Positions 42,748 to 52,800 of a DNA stretch of 64,000 nt are shown here, one piece after another. The notes below the pieces were generated by a model. It searched no databases, was not told the DNA's origin, and worked only from the letters and a program-made list of their open reading frames with translations. The position numbers were made by a program, and so were the translations under genes. Source of the stretch: CAITZA01 sp937915285 (lineage in GTDB: Bacteria > Desulfobacterota > Desulfomonilia > Desulfomonilales > Desulfomonilaceae); NCBI GenBank assembly GCA_036821825.1, contig DAISIV010000013.1:1-64000 (forward strand), written 5' to 3'. Position 1 is the stretch's first letter. Each line of letters opens with the position of its first letter.

Positions 42748-44300
42748 AAAAATCCCTGCTAGCTTCAGCGACTAGCGGACTTTTACTAGCCACTGCTTTT
42801 CCACCCTGGCAACTGGACCTGATAGTCTGGATTGCCCTTGTTCCACTGCTATGGTCTATCAGGTCCTGTCGCACCTCAACAGAGGCCGCACTCTGTGGCT
42901 GGGTATCGGGTTTTTTTTTCTTTAGTGTCGATGTCAGGTGGGTTTACGACACCCTAACTGTTCACGGACATTTCTCCCCTTATCTTTCAGTGGTAATTCT
43001 ATTCCTGATGACAATATCACTGGCGTTTTCTACAGCCGTTTTCGGCTTCCTGTGCAGGCTTGCCTGCAAGTCAATTGCCCCTGGCTGGGTGATATTCCCT
43101 ACAGTCTGGGTGTCCGTGGAATACGCCCGAACGTATGCTCTGACTGGATTCCCATGGGATCTCCTGGGCTATTCCCTGGCCCAAAGGCTCAACCTGGTTC
43201 AGGTCGCCGATATTACAGGAGTATACGGCTTATCCTTTGTGATTGTTTTTATTAACTCCGTAGTTCTCGAAACGTTTTCAAAGAGAAACAAATCGTTTTA
43301 TCCATTGATGACCCAAATTGTTTTAGGGATAGTCCTGATAACTTTTTGCTCTGTTTACGGCTGGTATCAGTTGGGACGACATGCCGAGGAATCTCCTTCT
43401 GAAAACAGTTCCACGATAGGGATACTGCAGGGTGGTATTCCCCAGGGAGTTAAATGGAATGAAGCCTACCGATCATTGACTTTTAACACTTATGAAAATT
43501 TTGCTGAGCAGTCAGTCTCGGCTGGCGCTGAACTTTTGATATGGCCTGAGACTAGTGTTCCCGTTGTGATCGGTGGAGAGGATTTAGCCTGGATGAGGGC
43601 CATGGAAATTTCGTCTAAATTGAAAACCCCTATGCTTATAGGAGCCCCGTCCCAAACAGACACTAGGGGGGAAATCAATTTTTTCAACAGCGCTTTCTTG
43701 GTGAATGGCTCCGAGATACTCTCAGGTTATGACAAGATTCATCTTGTTCCATTCGGTGAATACATGCCCTTGGGTTGGCTGTTTCCCCTAGGCCCTGGAA
43801 TGGCGGCCAGAGAGGCGGACTTCTCTCCCGGCGCCAATATGACCCTCATGAAACCTCTCGATCTCCCGGCCTTTAGCGTGCTTATATGTTATGAGGCCAT
43901 ATTTCCGGATCTCAGCAGACTCGCCGTAAACAATGGCGCTCAATTTCTTGTGAATATTACAAACGACGGATGGTTTGATTCCTCATCAGCGCCTTTCCAG
44001 CACTTATCCATGGCAAAATTCCGTTCGATAGAGAACAGGGTTTGGTTAATCAGGTCTGCCAACACAGGTATAAGCGCGGCAATCGATCCCGCTGGCAGGA
44101 TAGTTGATTCCATTTCATTAGCGGAATCAGGCTGGATAAATGTTAAAATTCCAGAGCAGGTAAATGTCGGATCCTTATATACTAAATATGGCGACGTGTT
44201 TGCGCTGTCGTGTATAATAATCATGACCCTGACCCTTGTATCGGCTTTGATCCACAAGGAAAAACGGGAAGGCTTACAATATGACACCATTCGCCACTAA
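42744..44300 (+). CDS. lnt: Apolipoprotein N-acyltransferase
   Basis: 518-residue inner-membrane enzyme that adds the third acyl chain to lipoproteins. About seven hydrophobic segments in the first 200 residues precede the nitrilase-like periplasmic domain with the catalytic triad Glu269 (WPETS), Lys331 (YDKIHLVPFGEY) and Cys382 (LICYEAIFPD), almost the same numbers as in E. coli (267, 335, 387). A last membrane segment lies near the C-terminus. Starts inside the corC stop (ATGA) and overlaps the next gene by 20 bases. Confidence 0.97.
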   Translation: MKKSLLASATSGLLLATAFPPWQLDLIVWIALVPLLWSIRSCRTSTEAALCGWVSGFFFFSVDVRWVYDTLTVHGHFSPYLSVVILFLMTISLAFSTAVFGFLCRLACKSIAPGWVIFPTVWVSVEYARTYALTGFPWDLLGYSLAQRLNLVQVADITGVYGLSFVIVFINSVVLETFSKRNKSFYPLMTQIVLGIVLITFCSVYGWYQLGRHAEESPSENSSTIGILQGGIPQGVKWNEAYRSLTFNTYENFAEQSVSAGAELLIWPETSVPVVIGGEDLAWMRAMEISSKLKTPMLIGAPSQTDTRGEINFFNSAFLVNGSEILSGYDKIHLVPFGEYMPLGWLFPLGPGMAAREADFSPGANMTLMKPLDLPAFSVLICYEAIFPDLSRLAVNNGAQFLVNITNDGWFDSSSAPFQHLSMAKFRSIENRVWLIRSANTGISAAIDPAGRIVDSISLAESGWINVKIPEQVNVGSLYTKYGDVFALSCIIIMTLTLVSALIHKEKREGLQYDTIRH

Positions 44301-45378
44301 GACACTGGTACGCATCGGGGCAGGGCTTTGCTTTACTGGGTTGGTTGTTTGGTTGATGCATGCTCTTGAGTCCGTGACAACCATTCTGATGGTCTCTTTC
44401 TTCATAGCCTACATTCTGAATCCTTTTGCCCTGACACTGGGCAAATATGGTATTGGCAGGATTCCCGCCGCAGTCATTTCATTGTTGCTTGTTTTTGCAT
44501 TCTTTCTGGGGTTGGTTCTGCTGATAGTTCCGGCAATAGCCGGTGAACTATCGGAATTTTCAGCATTGGCGCCGAAATATTTTAAAGTCATTCAAGGTGT
44601 CTTTTTTGAAATTATTTCCAGATTTGACATTCCTTTTCCACAGGACATGAATGAATTGTCAACCATCGCCATAGAACGGGGAAGACAATTGTTACCCGGG
44701 ATAACAAAGGCCCTAGGGCAGGTTGTCTCCTCCGTATTCACTTCTACCATATCAATCCTTGCAGCAATCTTTCAGGTATTGCTGATCCCCATAATTGCCT
44801 ATTATTTGCTTGTTTCCTTCGAGAACATTAAATCAGGAGCTATAGAGTTGCTTCCGCTATATACCAGAGACGCAATTATTACAAAATTCCGGGAAATAGA
44901 CCAGGTGCTTGCGAGTTTTGTGCGCGGTCAACTTACAATAGCGCTAATGATGGCGGTTTTGTATAGTTTTGGATTCATGGTGATAGGTATAGACTTGGCC
45001 CTTGTGCTAGGAATCATATCGGGTCTGCTCTTCATCGTCCCATATCTCGGTACAATGGTAGCCCTGATATTCGGCCCTATTATGGCTTTTGCCAAATTTG
45101 GGGACGTGATCCATGTGTTGTACGTCCTGTTCTGGATAGGTGGAGTTCAGGCTTTCGAGTCATATGTTCTTACGCCTAGAATAGTCGGCCAGGCTGTCGG
45201 ACTCCATCCCGTGGTTTACATCATCGCCCTGATAGTAGGCGGCAATCTTTTTGGATTTGTCGGAATGCTGGTAGCTATTCCGGTAGCTGCTGTGTTGCGG
45301 GTTTTGTTGTTGACACTGCTTGAGGAATACAAGCGTTCGTATCTGTATCACGACAAACCCGGGAAGGACCCTGTTTAA
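44281..45378 (+). CDS. AI-2E family transporter (PerM/TqsA-like)
   Basis: 365 residues with about eight membrane segments and a large middle loop; C-terminal blocks GIISGLLFIVPYLGTMVALI and VGLHPVVYIIALIVGGNLFGFVGMLVAIPVAAVL are diagnostic of the AI-2E/PerM family. Members export the quorum signal AI-2 or act as ion antiporters. ATG has GGGAAGG upstream, inside lnt. The stop codon overlaps the rsmI start (TAATG). Confidence 0.9.
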   Translation: MTPFATKTLVRIGAGLCFTGLVVWLMHALESVTTILMVSFFIAYILNPFALTLGKYGIGRIPAAVISLLLVFAFFLGLVLLIVPAIAGELSEFSALAPKYFKVIQGVFFEIISRFDIPFPQDMNELSTIAIERGRQLLPGITKALGQVVSSVFTSTISILAAIFQVLLIPIIAYYLLVSFENIKSGAIELLPLYTRDAIITKFREIDQVLASFVRGQLTIALMMAVLYSFGFMVIGIDLALVLGIISGLLFIVPYLGTMVALIFGPIMAFAKFGDVIHVLYVLFWIGGVQAFESYVLTPRIVGQAVGLHPVVYIIALIVGGNLFGFVGMLVAIPVAAVLRVLLLTLLEEYKRSYLYHDKPGKDPV

Positions 45379-46259
45379 TGACTCGCCTGACGGCGTCAGA
45401 GAGATTTGCAGACGGATCAAAGACAGAAAGAGGAACACTTTTTGTTGTGGCTACCCCTATAGGGAATCTGGAAGACATTACGATACGGGCAGTAGAAACT
45501 CTCAGACATGTAAACCTTATAGCCTGCGAGGATACCAGGAAGAGCAAGGTGTTGATCAATCATTGGGGCATCAGGACGAGGCTCATGAGTCTGCATCGTT
45601 TTAGTGAAGCCCGTAAGATAGAAGCGGTATTAGGTAAACTTGAAAGGGGTTACTCAATAGCTCTCATTACCGACGCCGGCACTCCGGCCGTGTCTGACCC
45701 CGGAAACAGGCTAGTCAAGGCAACTCTCCAATCAGGATACAAAGTTTCTCCAATCCCTGGACCCTCATCTATAACCACTGCTCTGTCTGTTTCGGGTATG
45801 GACTGCTCCTCGTTTCTATATCTCGGTTTTGCTCCGCGTAAGGCTTCACAGAGAAGACTTTTTTTTGCCGACATTCAGAGACAGCAACGTACGGTTGTTT
45901 TTCTTGAAACCGCTGCCCGCATAATTGAAACCCTGCAGGTAGGATGTGAATATCTGGGCTCCAGGCGCGTTGTCCTTTTCAGAGAGTTGACCAAGGTTTT
46001 CGAAGAAATCATACAGGGAGATGCTTGCTCGATTCTCGATTCCCTCAAATCCAGAGACTCAGTGAAAGGAGAGATCACGGTTGTCGCGGAGGGGGCTTCA
46101 GAACAAAGCCCAACGGTGGACATCGAAGATGCTGTGACCGAATTAATGGCAGAAGGACTTTCGGGAAAAAGACTGGCCGTTGAAGCATATATCAGATTCG
46201 GCCTGAACAAGACTGCTGTGTATCAGAAGTTTCTTGAACTAAAAGACAAAATTCAGTAG
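45378..46259 (+). CDS. rsmI: 16S rRNA (cytidine1402-2'-O)-methyltransferase
   Basis: 293-residue tetrapyrrole-methylase-fold enzyme that methylates C1402 in the ribosomal P site using SAM. Signature GTLFVVATPIGNLEDIT (residues about 19-35), CEDTRKS, ITDAGTPAVSDPG and IPGPSSITTALSVSG are all present. The C-terminal helical RsmI_HTH domain is also seen (LSGKRLAVEAYIRFGLNKTAVY). Overlaps the AI-2E gene by one base; last gene of the corC-lnt operon. Confidence 0.96.
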   Translation: MTRLTASERFADGSKTERGTLFVVATPIGNLEDITIRAVETLRHVNLIACEDTRKSKVLINHWGIRTRLMSLHRFSEARKIEAVLGKLERGYSIALITDAGTPAVSDPGNRLVKATLQSGYKVSPIPGPSSITTALSVSGMDCSSFLYLGFAPRKASQRRLFFADIQRQQRTVVFLETAARIIETLQVGCEYLGSRRVVLFRELTKVFEEIIQGDACSILDSLKSRDSVKGEITVVAEGASEQSPTVDIEDAVTELMAEGLSGKRLAVEAYIRFGLNKTAVYQKFLELKDKIQ

Positions 46260-46352
46260 CAACTTCTTTTGATCAATTCTGGAACAAAAACCCCAGGTGG
46301 ATTTTAAGCTTTTGCTTCACGCAATTTCGAGAAACATTATCTGGAAGGGCCT

Positions 46353-47477
46353 TCATTTTAAACCATTGGCTGAGCTGTTGGCTATTTTGTGCCTCAGTTC
46401 CACCTTCCTTTTGGAACTGTCCATCATGATCGCGAGGTTGGAAAGGCTTCCGGCTCCAAGCAGGTTTGTTACTTTCCTTGTCTTTTTGTCGAATGTCTGG
46501 ACCTGTATAGTACCAAGTGGCAGATTGTAAACGTAAACATCCTTTATAAGATACTTGGTTACAGGCAAAGATGTCCCATCAGCTATGCTCACCACTCCTT
46601 TGCCTACCTCTTTGACCTCTACATCCTTGGAGATTTCCTTCATGAGGGACTTATCCACCAGGCTGTGAGTCGCGCCGGTGTCCAGTAGGAAGCGATGGGG
46701 CTGACCTTTCTTCCCGAATTTCACCTGAACGAAGACCTGTCCATCTTCGCTCATAGAAACCTGCACTGCATTAGGCCCAAGACTTGTAATGAGCAACTCA
46801 TTGAGAATGTTTGCGGCAATTCTTTGAGTTTGTGGATCCGGATTCAGCTTAAGGGCCTGCTCAGCGTCCCTTCGGGCCTCCTCGAGGTTGTCATGCCTCA
46901 AATTCGCCATACCCCTGGCAGCGTACGCAAAGCCCGAGGAAGCGTCAAGATCTATAGCCCTGTTTAGGTCACCTAGCGCACGGTCCACATTTCCAACGTT
47001 TATGAGTGTCACTGCCCTGTTGATCAAGGACGCGGATCGCAGTGTTTTGTTGTCATGTGGAGTTTTTATTGCAGCGCTAAAATCACTTATAGCTTCATTC
47101 TGAACACCCTTCTTGAGGTTCAGCATCCCCCTCAGATGTAAGCCGGAAGCCAGCGTCTCTCCTTCAAGGTCATCGGATTTGAGTACCGATGTCAAGTCCT
47201 TCCAGGAGTTCTTCACATCCCCTTTCTGATAATAGGCCTGAGCGCGGGCAAGCTTTACTACGTTGGAATTACGTTTACTTGAATCCAAAAGATCCAGCGT
47301 GCGCGAAAAAATGTCTATGGCGGTCTGGTAATGTCCTGATTTTAAATGGGATTTACCCTGCTCAAACCATTTCAGGGCGTTGTCCGACGCCTGGCATACA
47401 ACCGGCGTGTGTCCAATTAAGACATGGTGTATCAGGATGAAAAAAATTATCTTCCACAGGCTCGAAGTCGCTTGCAT
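46353..47477 (-). CDS. TPR protein with retropepsin-like aspartic protease domain
   Basis: 374 residues: signal peptide (hydrophobic core about 9-24, VVCQAS), tetratricopeptide repeats (about 35-230), then a clan AA aspartic protease domain with HRFLLDTGATHSLV, catalytic Asp at about 266, and a C-terminal LLGAGSLSNLAIMMD-like block typical of gag-like retropepsins. Such single-domain enzymes act as homodimers. A periplasmic protease held by TPR contacts is a reasonable reading. Single gene; converges on rsmI. Confidence 0.82.
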   Translation of the reverse strand: MQATSSLWKIIFFILIHHVLIGHTPVVCQASDNALKWFEQGKSHLKSGHYQTAIDIFSRTLDLLDSSKRNSNVVKLARAQAYYQKGDVKNSWKDLTSVLKSDDLEGETLASGLHLRGMLNLKKGVQNEAISDFSAAIKTPHDNKTLRSASLINRAVTLINVGNVDRALGDLNRAIDLDASSGFAYAARGMANLRHDNLEEARRDAEQALKLNPDPQTQRIAANILNELLITSLGPNAVQVSMSEDGQVFVQVKFGKKGQPHRFLLDTGATHSLVDKSLMKEISKDVEVKEVGKGVVSIADGTSLPVTKYLIKDVYVYNLPLGTIQVQTFDKKTRKVTNLLGAGSLSNLAIMMDSSKRKVELRHKIANSSANGLK

Positions 47478-47608
47478 TTCAGCAAATCAATCCCTGAATC
47501 AACTATGATTTTCTGGAGTAATAAAACTGACTACTAATAGAAAAACTTGTTCTTTCAAAGACTAAATAGCATAAATTAGAAAAAGAGTCCATATTATGCG
47601 TGAACTCA

Positions 47609-47905
47609 CTAGGATTGGCGGCCTGCATGCCAATCCTGGAACTTCTTTGCTAGTTTTCCCACTGCGATTATATACAGAATAAGTCCTATTAAAACCGTCA
47701 TCTTGGAAATGTATTCCCAGTCCATCGACAGGAAAAACTTCTGACCGCCATCTATGAAAAATCCGAAAGGCACAATGAGGATAAGCGCTGCGACAGCCTT
47801 ATACTTGAAGGGGGTGGGAAGGTCGCTCTCGTCAAAAGCCTCTTCAGGGACCTGTTTCGGATCCTCGGGTTTATCTTCAGCTTTGTTTTTTGTTTGGCTA
47901 TCCAT
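47609..47905 (-). CDS. Small two-helix membrane protein, unknown
   Basis: 98 residues: acidic, lysine-rich cytosolic N-terminus (about 1-34), then two hydrophobic segments (KAVAALILIVPFGFFI, and MTVLIGLILYIIAVGKLA). AAGGAAA before the ATG. It starts 3 bases after the stop of the gene at 47909, so the two are coupled. No family recognised. Confidence 0.6.
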   Translation of the reverse strand: MDSQTKNKAEDKPEDPKQVPEEAFDESDLPTPFKYKAVAALILIVPFGFFIDGGQKFFLSMDWEYISKMTVLIGLILYIIAVGKLAKKFQDWHAGRQS

Positions 47906-47908
47906 TTT

Positions 47909-48421
47909 TCATTTCCTTGGCCCAATTTGTTTGAACCATTCAACAATTTCCTGAATTTCGGACAGTTCTCTGCCGGATATCTTTCTTACTGTACTCAAAA
48001 TCTGCTGAGAAAGCCATAGTCTTTCTTCTTTGTGACAGTGATCCGCCACATCAACAAAGTCCTTCAGAATGTTCGCTATCAGGCGCGCCTGATCAAGAAT
48101 GGAATCAGCGACAACCGAATCCAGCTTTCGTTGCCGAGCCTCGAGAATCGTGATCACCTTTGAAGCCTCAGACGAATCGCAATCACTATTGAAACGCGAA
48201 GATTTCATTAGTATTGAGGCCGCTTCGGCTGTGATGCGGCAACCTTTTTCAAGTTCCACCTGTTGAAGTGGAGGGAAAATCTTGCGTAGCCGGACTCCGG
48301 TGCGTACGTCGTAGAATTCATATGTAAGTCCGTCGGCGGAGTTGTCACTGGAAGAGATTACTCTCACAATTACTGCGCCCTCTCGGATCAGCACATGGTC
48401 GTTTTTTGTTTGCTCTGTCAT
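47909..48421 (-). CDS. Hypothetical protein
   Basis: 170 residues, soluble. N-terminal half is beta-rich (IREGAVIVRVISS, YEFYDVRTGVRLRKIFPP), C-terminal half helical (ILEARQRKLDSVVADSILDQARLIANILKDFVDVAD). No family recognised. Coupled to the small membrane protein downstream and divergent from the cyclase gene. Confidence 0.55.
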   Translation of the reverse strand: MTEQTKNDHVLIREGAVIVRVISSSDNSADGLTYEFYDVRTGVRLRKIFPPLQQVELEKGCRITAEAASILMKSSRFNSDCDSSEASKVITILEARQRKLDSVVADSILDQARLIANILKDFVDVADHCHKEERLWLSQQILSTVRKISGRELSEIQEIVEWFKQIGPRK

Positions 48422-48559
48422 GCTAATAAATTAATTCAGTTTTGCTGTCTGAGTAATAGGGTGTAGCGCTCAATACAAAAAATGGTTATTCTGATGGTTG
48501 AATCTCTATATAACCTGAAATCGAATAAGCTGAAATATATTTCATTTCATGAGGCTAAT

Positions 48560-49792
48560 ATGAATGATCTGCTTTATTCTGCCGACAATCGGAAAGACAC
48601 GTCTGAAAATTTGTATCAACGGCGTTTTGAAAATTTGTTCAGAGTGGCAATGAAAATTACCTCGTCTCTGAACATCAGCCGTATACTTGAGGTCATCCGG
48701 GATGAGGCCAAGACGACGTTACCTCATGTGAAAGAAGTTTGCCTGCTGCTGCTGGACCCTGAGGCCGCTAATTACGCCAGACCCCTTCATTGCGCTATGA
48801 ACTCAAGCCACATCAATTGCCAACTCTGCAAACGGGGACGTCTTGCTGTTGAAACCGCATTGAAAAAAAAGAGCGGGTACATTTGTTTCAAGATGGATTC
48901 TACAGGTTGCGAACTCGTTACGACCGATGAGCCGGCTAGCGGATTGTCGGAAGTAGCCCTACCCATATATCATGGTGAGGAGCCTCTGGCGGTCCTGGAT
49001 GTCATCGCCAGGGACAACTGCAAAATTACTGAAACTGACCTCCTTTTACTCAAAGATCTCGCTGAATTGACCTCGAACGTAATCATGAACGCTCGCAAGC
49101 ACTGGAAGGTTTCACAGGAAAAGGTGACTCTTGATCAGATCCTGGGCCATCTAAGGCCCTTTGTGCCTCAGACCGTCCAAAAGATTGTAGATAAAGATCC
49201 CATGGCCCCATCTCTGGAAAAAAGAGAAATAGACATCACGGTCCTCTTCCTGGATATTGCCGGTTACAGCCATATTAGCGAATCCCTCACGCAGGATCAG
49301 GTCAATTTTGTTGTTGAAAAATATTTCTCCAGTTATCTCGATATATTATATCAATATGGCGGGGACATAAACGAGACCGCCGGTGATGGGCTGATGGTAA
49401 TCTTTCAGGGCCCGTCAAATGAAAACGCTTTGAATGCGGCCATGGCGGCAATAGATGTTCGTAAGCGGACCGAATCAATCAACACCGAACTAGAGGGGCG
49501 CTTCCAACCCGTCCACATCCACATGGGCATGAATTCAGGCAAGGCTTCTGTCGGAACGAGCAGGTTTCAGGGTAGGCAGGGGGCTAGGACAACCTTCACT
49601 GCCACCGGCCCCTTGACCAATCTGGCTGCACGACTGGCGTCTGTTGCGGAACCAGGACAGATTCTCGTTGGACCCGAAACGGCTAACCGTATATCTTGCG
49701 GATTCAAGCTCGAACAGATGGGGTCCATGCGTTTTAAGAATCTCACAAAACCGGTTGAAGTGTTCAGCCTGGAAGACAAACTCAAGGACTAG
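48560..49792 (+). CDS. GAF-domain class III nucleotide cyclase
   Basis: 410 residues from the ATG at 48560 (GAGG six bases upstream). N-terminal GAF-like sensor domain (about 20-195) with an uncommon cysteine group (CQLCKRG, YICF, TGCEL), then a class III cyclase domain (about 225-405). The two metal aspartates are Asp232 (LFLDIAGYS) and Asp276 (AGDGLMVIF); the transition-state Asn/Arg pair is in TNLAARL. The residue that selects adenine, normally Lys three before GD, is Glu272 here, while the second selector is Thr (FTATG). Makes cAMP or possibly cGMP. Soluble. The partner cysteines may sense redox or metal. Confidence 0.85.
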   Translation: MNDLLYSADNRKDTSENLYQRRFENLFRVAMKITSSLNISRILEVIRDEAKTTLPHVKEVCLLLLDPEAANYARPLHCAMNSSHINCQLCKRGRLAVETALKKKSGYICFKMDSTGCELVTTDEPASGLSEVALPIYHGEEPLAVLDVIARDNCKITETDLLLLKDLAELTSNVIMNARKHWKVSQEKVTLDQILGHLRPFVPQTVQKIVDKDPMAPSLEKREIDITVLFLDIAGYSHISESLTQDQVNFVVEKYFSSYLDILYQYGGDINETAGDGLMVIFQGPSNENALNAAMAAIDVRKRTESINTELEGRFQPVHIHMGMNSGKASVGTSRFQGRQGARTTFTATGPLTNLAARLASVAEPGQILVGPETANRISCGFKLEQMGSMRFKNLTKPVEVFSLEDKLKD

Positions 49793-49849
49793 CCGTAAAC
49801 CTGTCATCAGTTCCCTAGCAGTGATGATGACCTTGCAAAGCCTCCTAGC

Positions 49850-52800
49850 ATGCGCATCAAACGCCTCGAAATAAAGGGTTTCAAGAGTTTTCCCGATAGG
49901 ACCGCGCTGGATTTCGGGTCCGGAGTCACCTGTGTGGTTGGCCCGAATGGGGCTGGAAAGAGTAATATACTCGAAGCCTTAAGATGGGTAATGGGCGAAC
50001 AGCGTGTGAAGACCCTGCGCAGCAGGCGAATGGATGATGTCATTTTCAACGGCTCCGAAACTCTCAAACCGCTTGGCCTGGCGGAAGTCAGACTGGTCCT
50101 GTCTAATCTGAACAAGATTTCAAACCCTGCCTACAATGACTACGATGAAATAATGGTTTCCAGAAGACTGTATCGTGACGGAGCCTCACAGTACGAGATC
50201 AACAATGTTCCGTGCCGTCTATCCGACATAACGGATTTCTTCCTGGATACAGGGGTGGGTAAGAATTCTTACGCAATAATTGAACAGGGGCGTGTTGAAC
50301 AAATAGTGGCCGCAAAACCAGAGGAACGTCGAGTGTTAATTGAAGAGGCGGCAGGCATCAACAAGTATAAGGCAAGAAAGGAGATCGCCCTTAAGAAACT
50401 TGAATCTACGAGTCAAAATTTGTTGAGGCTTTCTGATATCCTTTCAGAAGTCAAATCCCAGAGCCTCGCCCTGAAGAGGCAGGCCGGCAAGGCTGAACGG
50501 TATCAAGCACTACTCAATCAGATTCGCCTGATGGAAGTTGCCCTGATTTCGGCCAAAATTGAAAGGTGGGGAGACAAACTCATGGTCATCGGGACTGAAG
50601 TCAATGACCTCAAGTCCGAGCTTGAAAAAACTGAATTCCGCCTAGTGGACAGGGGCGCTCAACTCGAAAAGAACAAACTATACAAACTAAAGGCTGAAAG
50701 CGAACATCAAGACCTTCTCAACAAAAAACACTCAGTAGAATTGGACTTACGTGCAGTCAGGGAAACGGTCAAAAGATCCGCAGACCGACTCCTGGACGTA
50801 AAATCGAGAATGGAAAATATTGAATCTGACATTCTATCCAATATCCAAACCCGCAAACGTGCTACAGCAGACTTTGATGCGCTCAGCCAGACCTTGGAAC
50901 AAACACGTCTGAAATTAAACGGTTACAAATCTGAACTTGAACAGGCGTTAACAGGTCATTCAGAACTCATGGAGACAATTTCCAGCAGTCGCAAGCAGCT
51001 TAATCACCTTCGGGATAGTCTTTTCCGCTCATTACAGGACACTGCCGTTGCCAGGAACAAAAAAGAAAGTCTTTTGAAAAGAAGACATGAAGTTGAAGGC
51101 CAGATAGCCAGAAAAAAAACCGAGAGGGTGAATCTTACTGCTGAAATGGAATCAGTTCGCCAGAACATTGCTTCAGCCCAGAAAAGAACTGATGGGTTGA
51201 GGGAATCGTTGTCAAGGCTTGATGAAATTAGAAAGCGCCTTTCCTCTGCGAAAGATGACCTTGAATCCAGTGTTCGCGCATCCAGGACAGAATTGCACGA
51301 ATGGGAAAAAAAACTCACGGCCATCCAGACAAAACTGAAAACTCTGGAGGAGCTTAGTGACAATTATGACAGTTATGACAATCCCGTAAAATTTCTCATG
51401 AAGAAAAAAAATGAGTCAAACGGTAAGTTCATTCTAGAACCGATAGGGGAAATCATAGATATCCCAAACGTGTATCACAAGGCTTTAGCCGGAGCCCTTA
51501 ATTATCGCATCGACATGCTCGTAACAAAATCTGTAGGTGATGGCGTGGAATTGACGGAAAGGCTCAGGACCGAAAACGCAGGTCGAGCCACTTTCTTGCC
51601 ACTGGATCCGCGAGTCGTTGATACCCGTGAATCCGAAACATTCCTTGAAGGCGCAACTCCGATACTCGACCTTATCAGCGTCAGGGAAGGTTTTCAGGAT
51701 GTCGCTAGTTTTTTGTTCAAAAACGTATTTGTGGTGCAGGATCTGAGTCAGGCCAGATATTTATGGGAAAAAAATGGACTAAACGTAGATCTTGTCACAC
51801 TTGATGGCGATTTGATAAGCCGTTACGGAGAGGTTTCAGGAGGATCCCGGGAAATCGTGGGAGAAGAAATTTTCAAACGGCGCCACGAAATAAATCAGCT
51901 CGAAAGCCACCGACAGCAGATACTGGCAGAGTTGAACCAAATCAGGACCAAGAGCAGCCTTGAACAACACGAACTTTCAGAAACAAGAAAACGTCTCCAG
52001 GAATCATCCGATGAATTCAACCTACTGAAAATGGAGGATCTCAAGCTTCAGGGACAAAAAGAAAATCTCATGAACCGACTGTCCAATGATGAGAAAAGAC
52101 TGCGAATACTTGAAGCAGATGAAACAAGGTTGGACAGGGAGGTCAATCACATACTGCAGGAACTCGAACAGTCTGAAACATCCATTGATTCCATGACAAA
52201 AAGGAATGAATCCATTGAGGACGACAAAGATAAATTACAGTCCCGTATAAATGTACTCAACCAGAAGAATAGCGACAGGCAGTCCAGAATTGAGAGCCTC
52301 AAAATACAGTCTGCAAAACTCAACGAGAGGGTTAGGGCCTCTGAACGCGAACTTGAAGCAGCCCAGGAGAAGATAGGCAACGCTAATGAGCAAACCAGAC
52401 GGTTGAATTCAGAAAAGCTCAAAGGCTCAGAATTGATAGACCAGCTCGAGGCTGACATTGAGGCGCTAAATTCCAGGGAGACTCAACTCATGATGTCTCA
52501 CGAGGAGACAGCAGAATCGGTTGAATCAGTTAAGTCAAGAGTCAGCTATACAGGTGATCTGTGTTCCAAACTGGAATCTGAAGTCAAGGAACTCAACCTT
52601 CTGGTCCGGAACAATACCCGTCGGCTCAACGAGTTGGAAGTTGAAAGCGCACGGTTGGAAGAAAACATCCGGAACGCCAGTGAGCAGATCAGCGACCGAC
52701 CTCATGTGGATGTCAAGAAACTGCAGGCGGAACTCTCTGAAATAAATGAAGAGCGCCTTGATTCGCTAAAACAAAAGCTTGCTGCATTTGGTCCGGTGAA

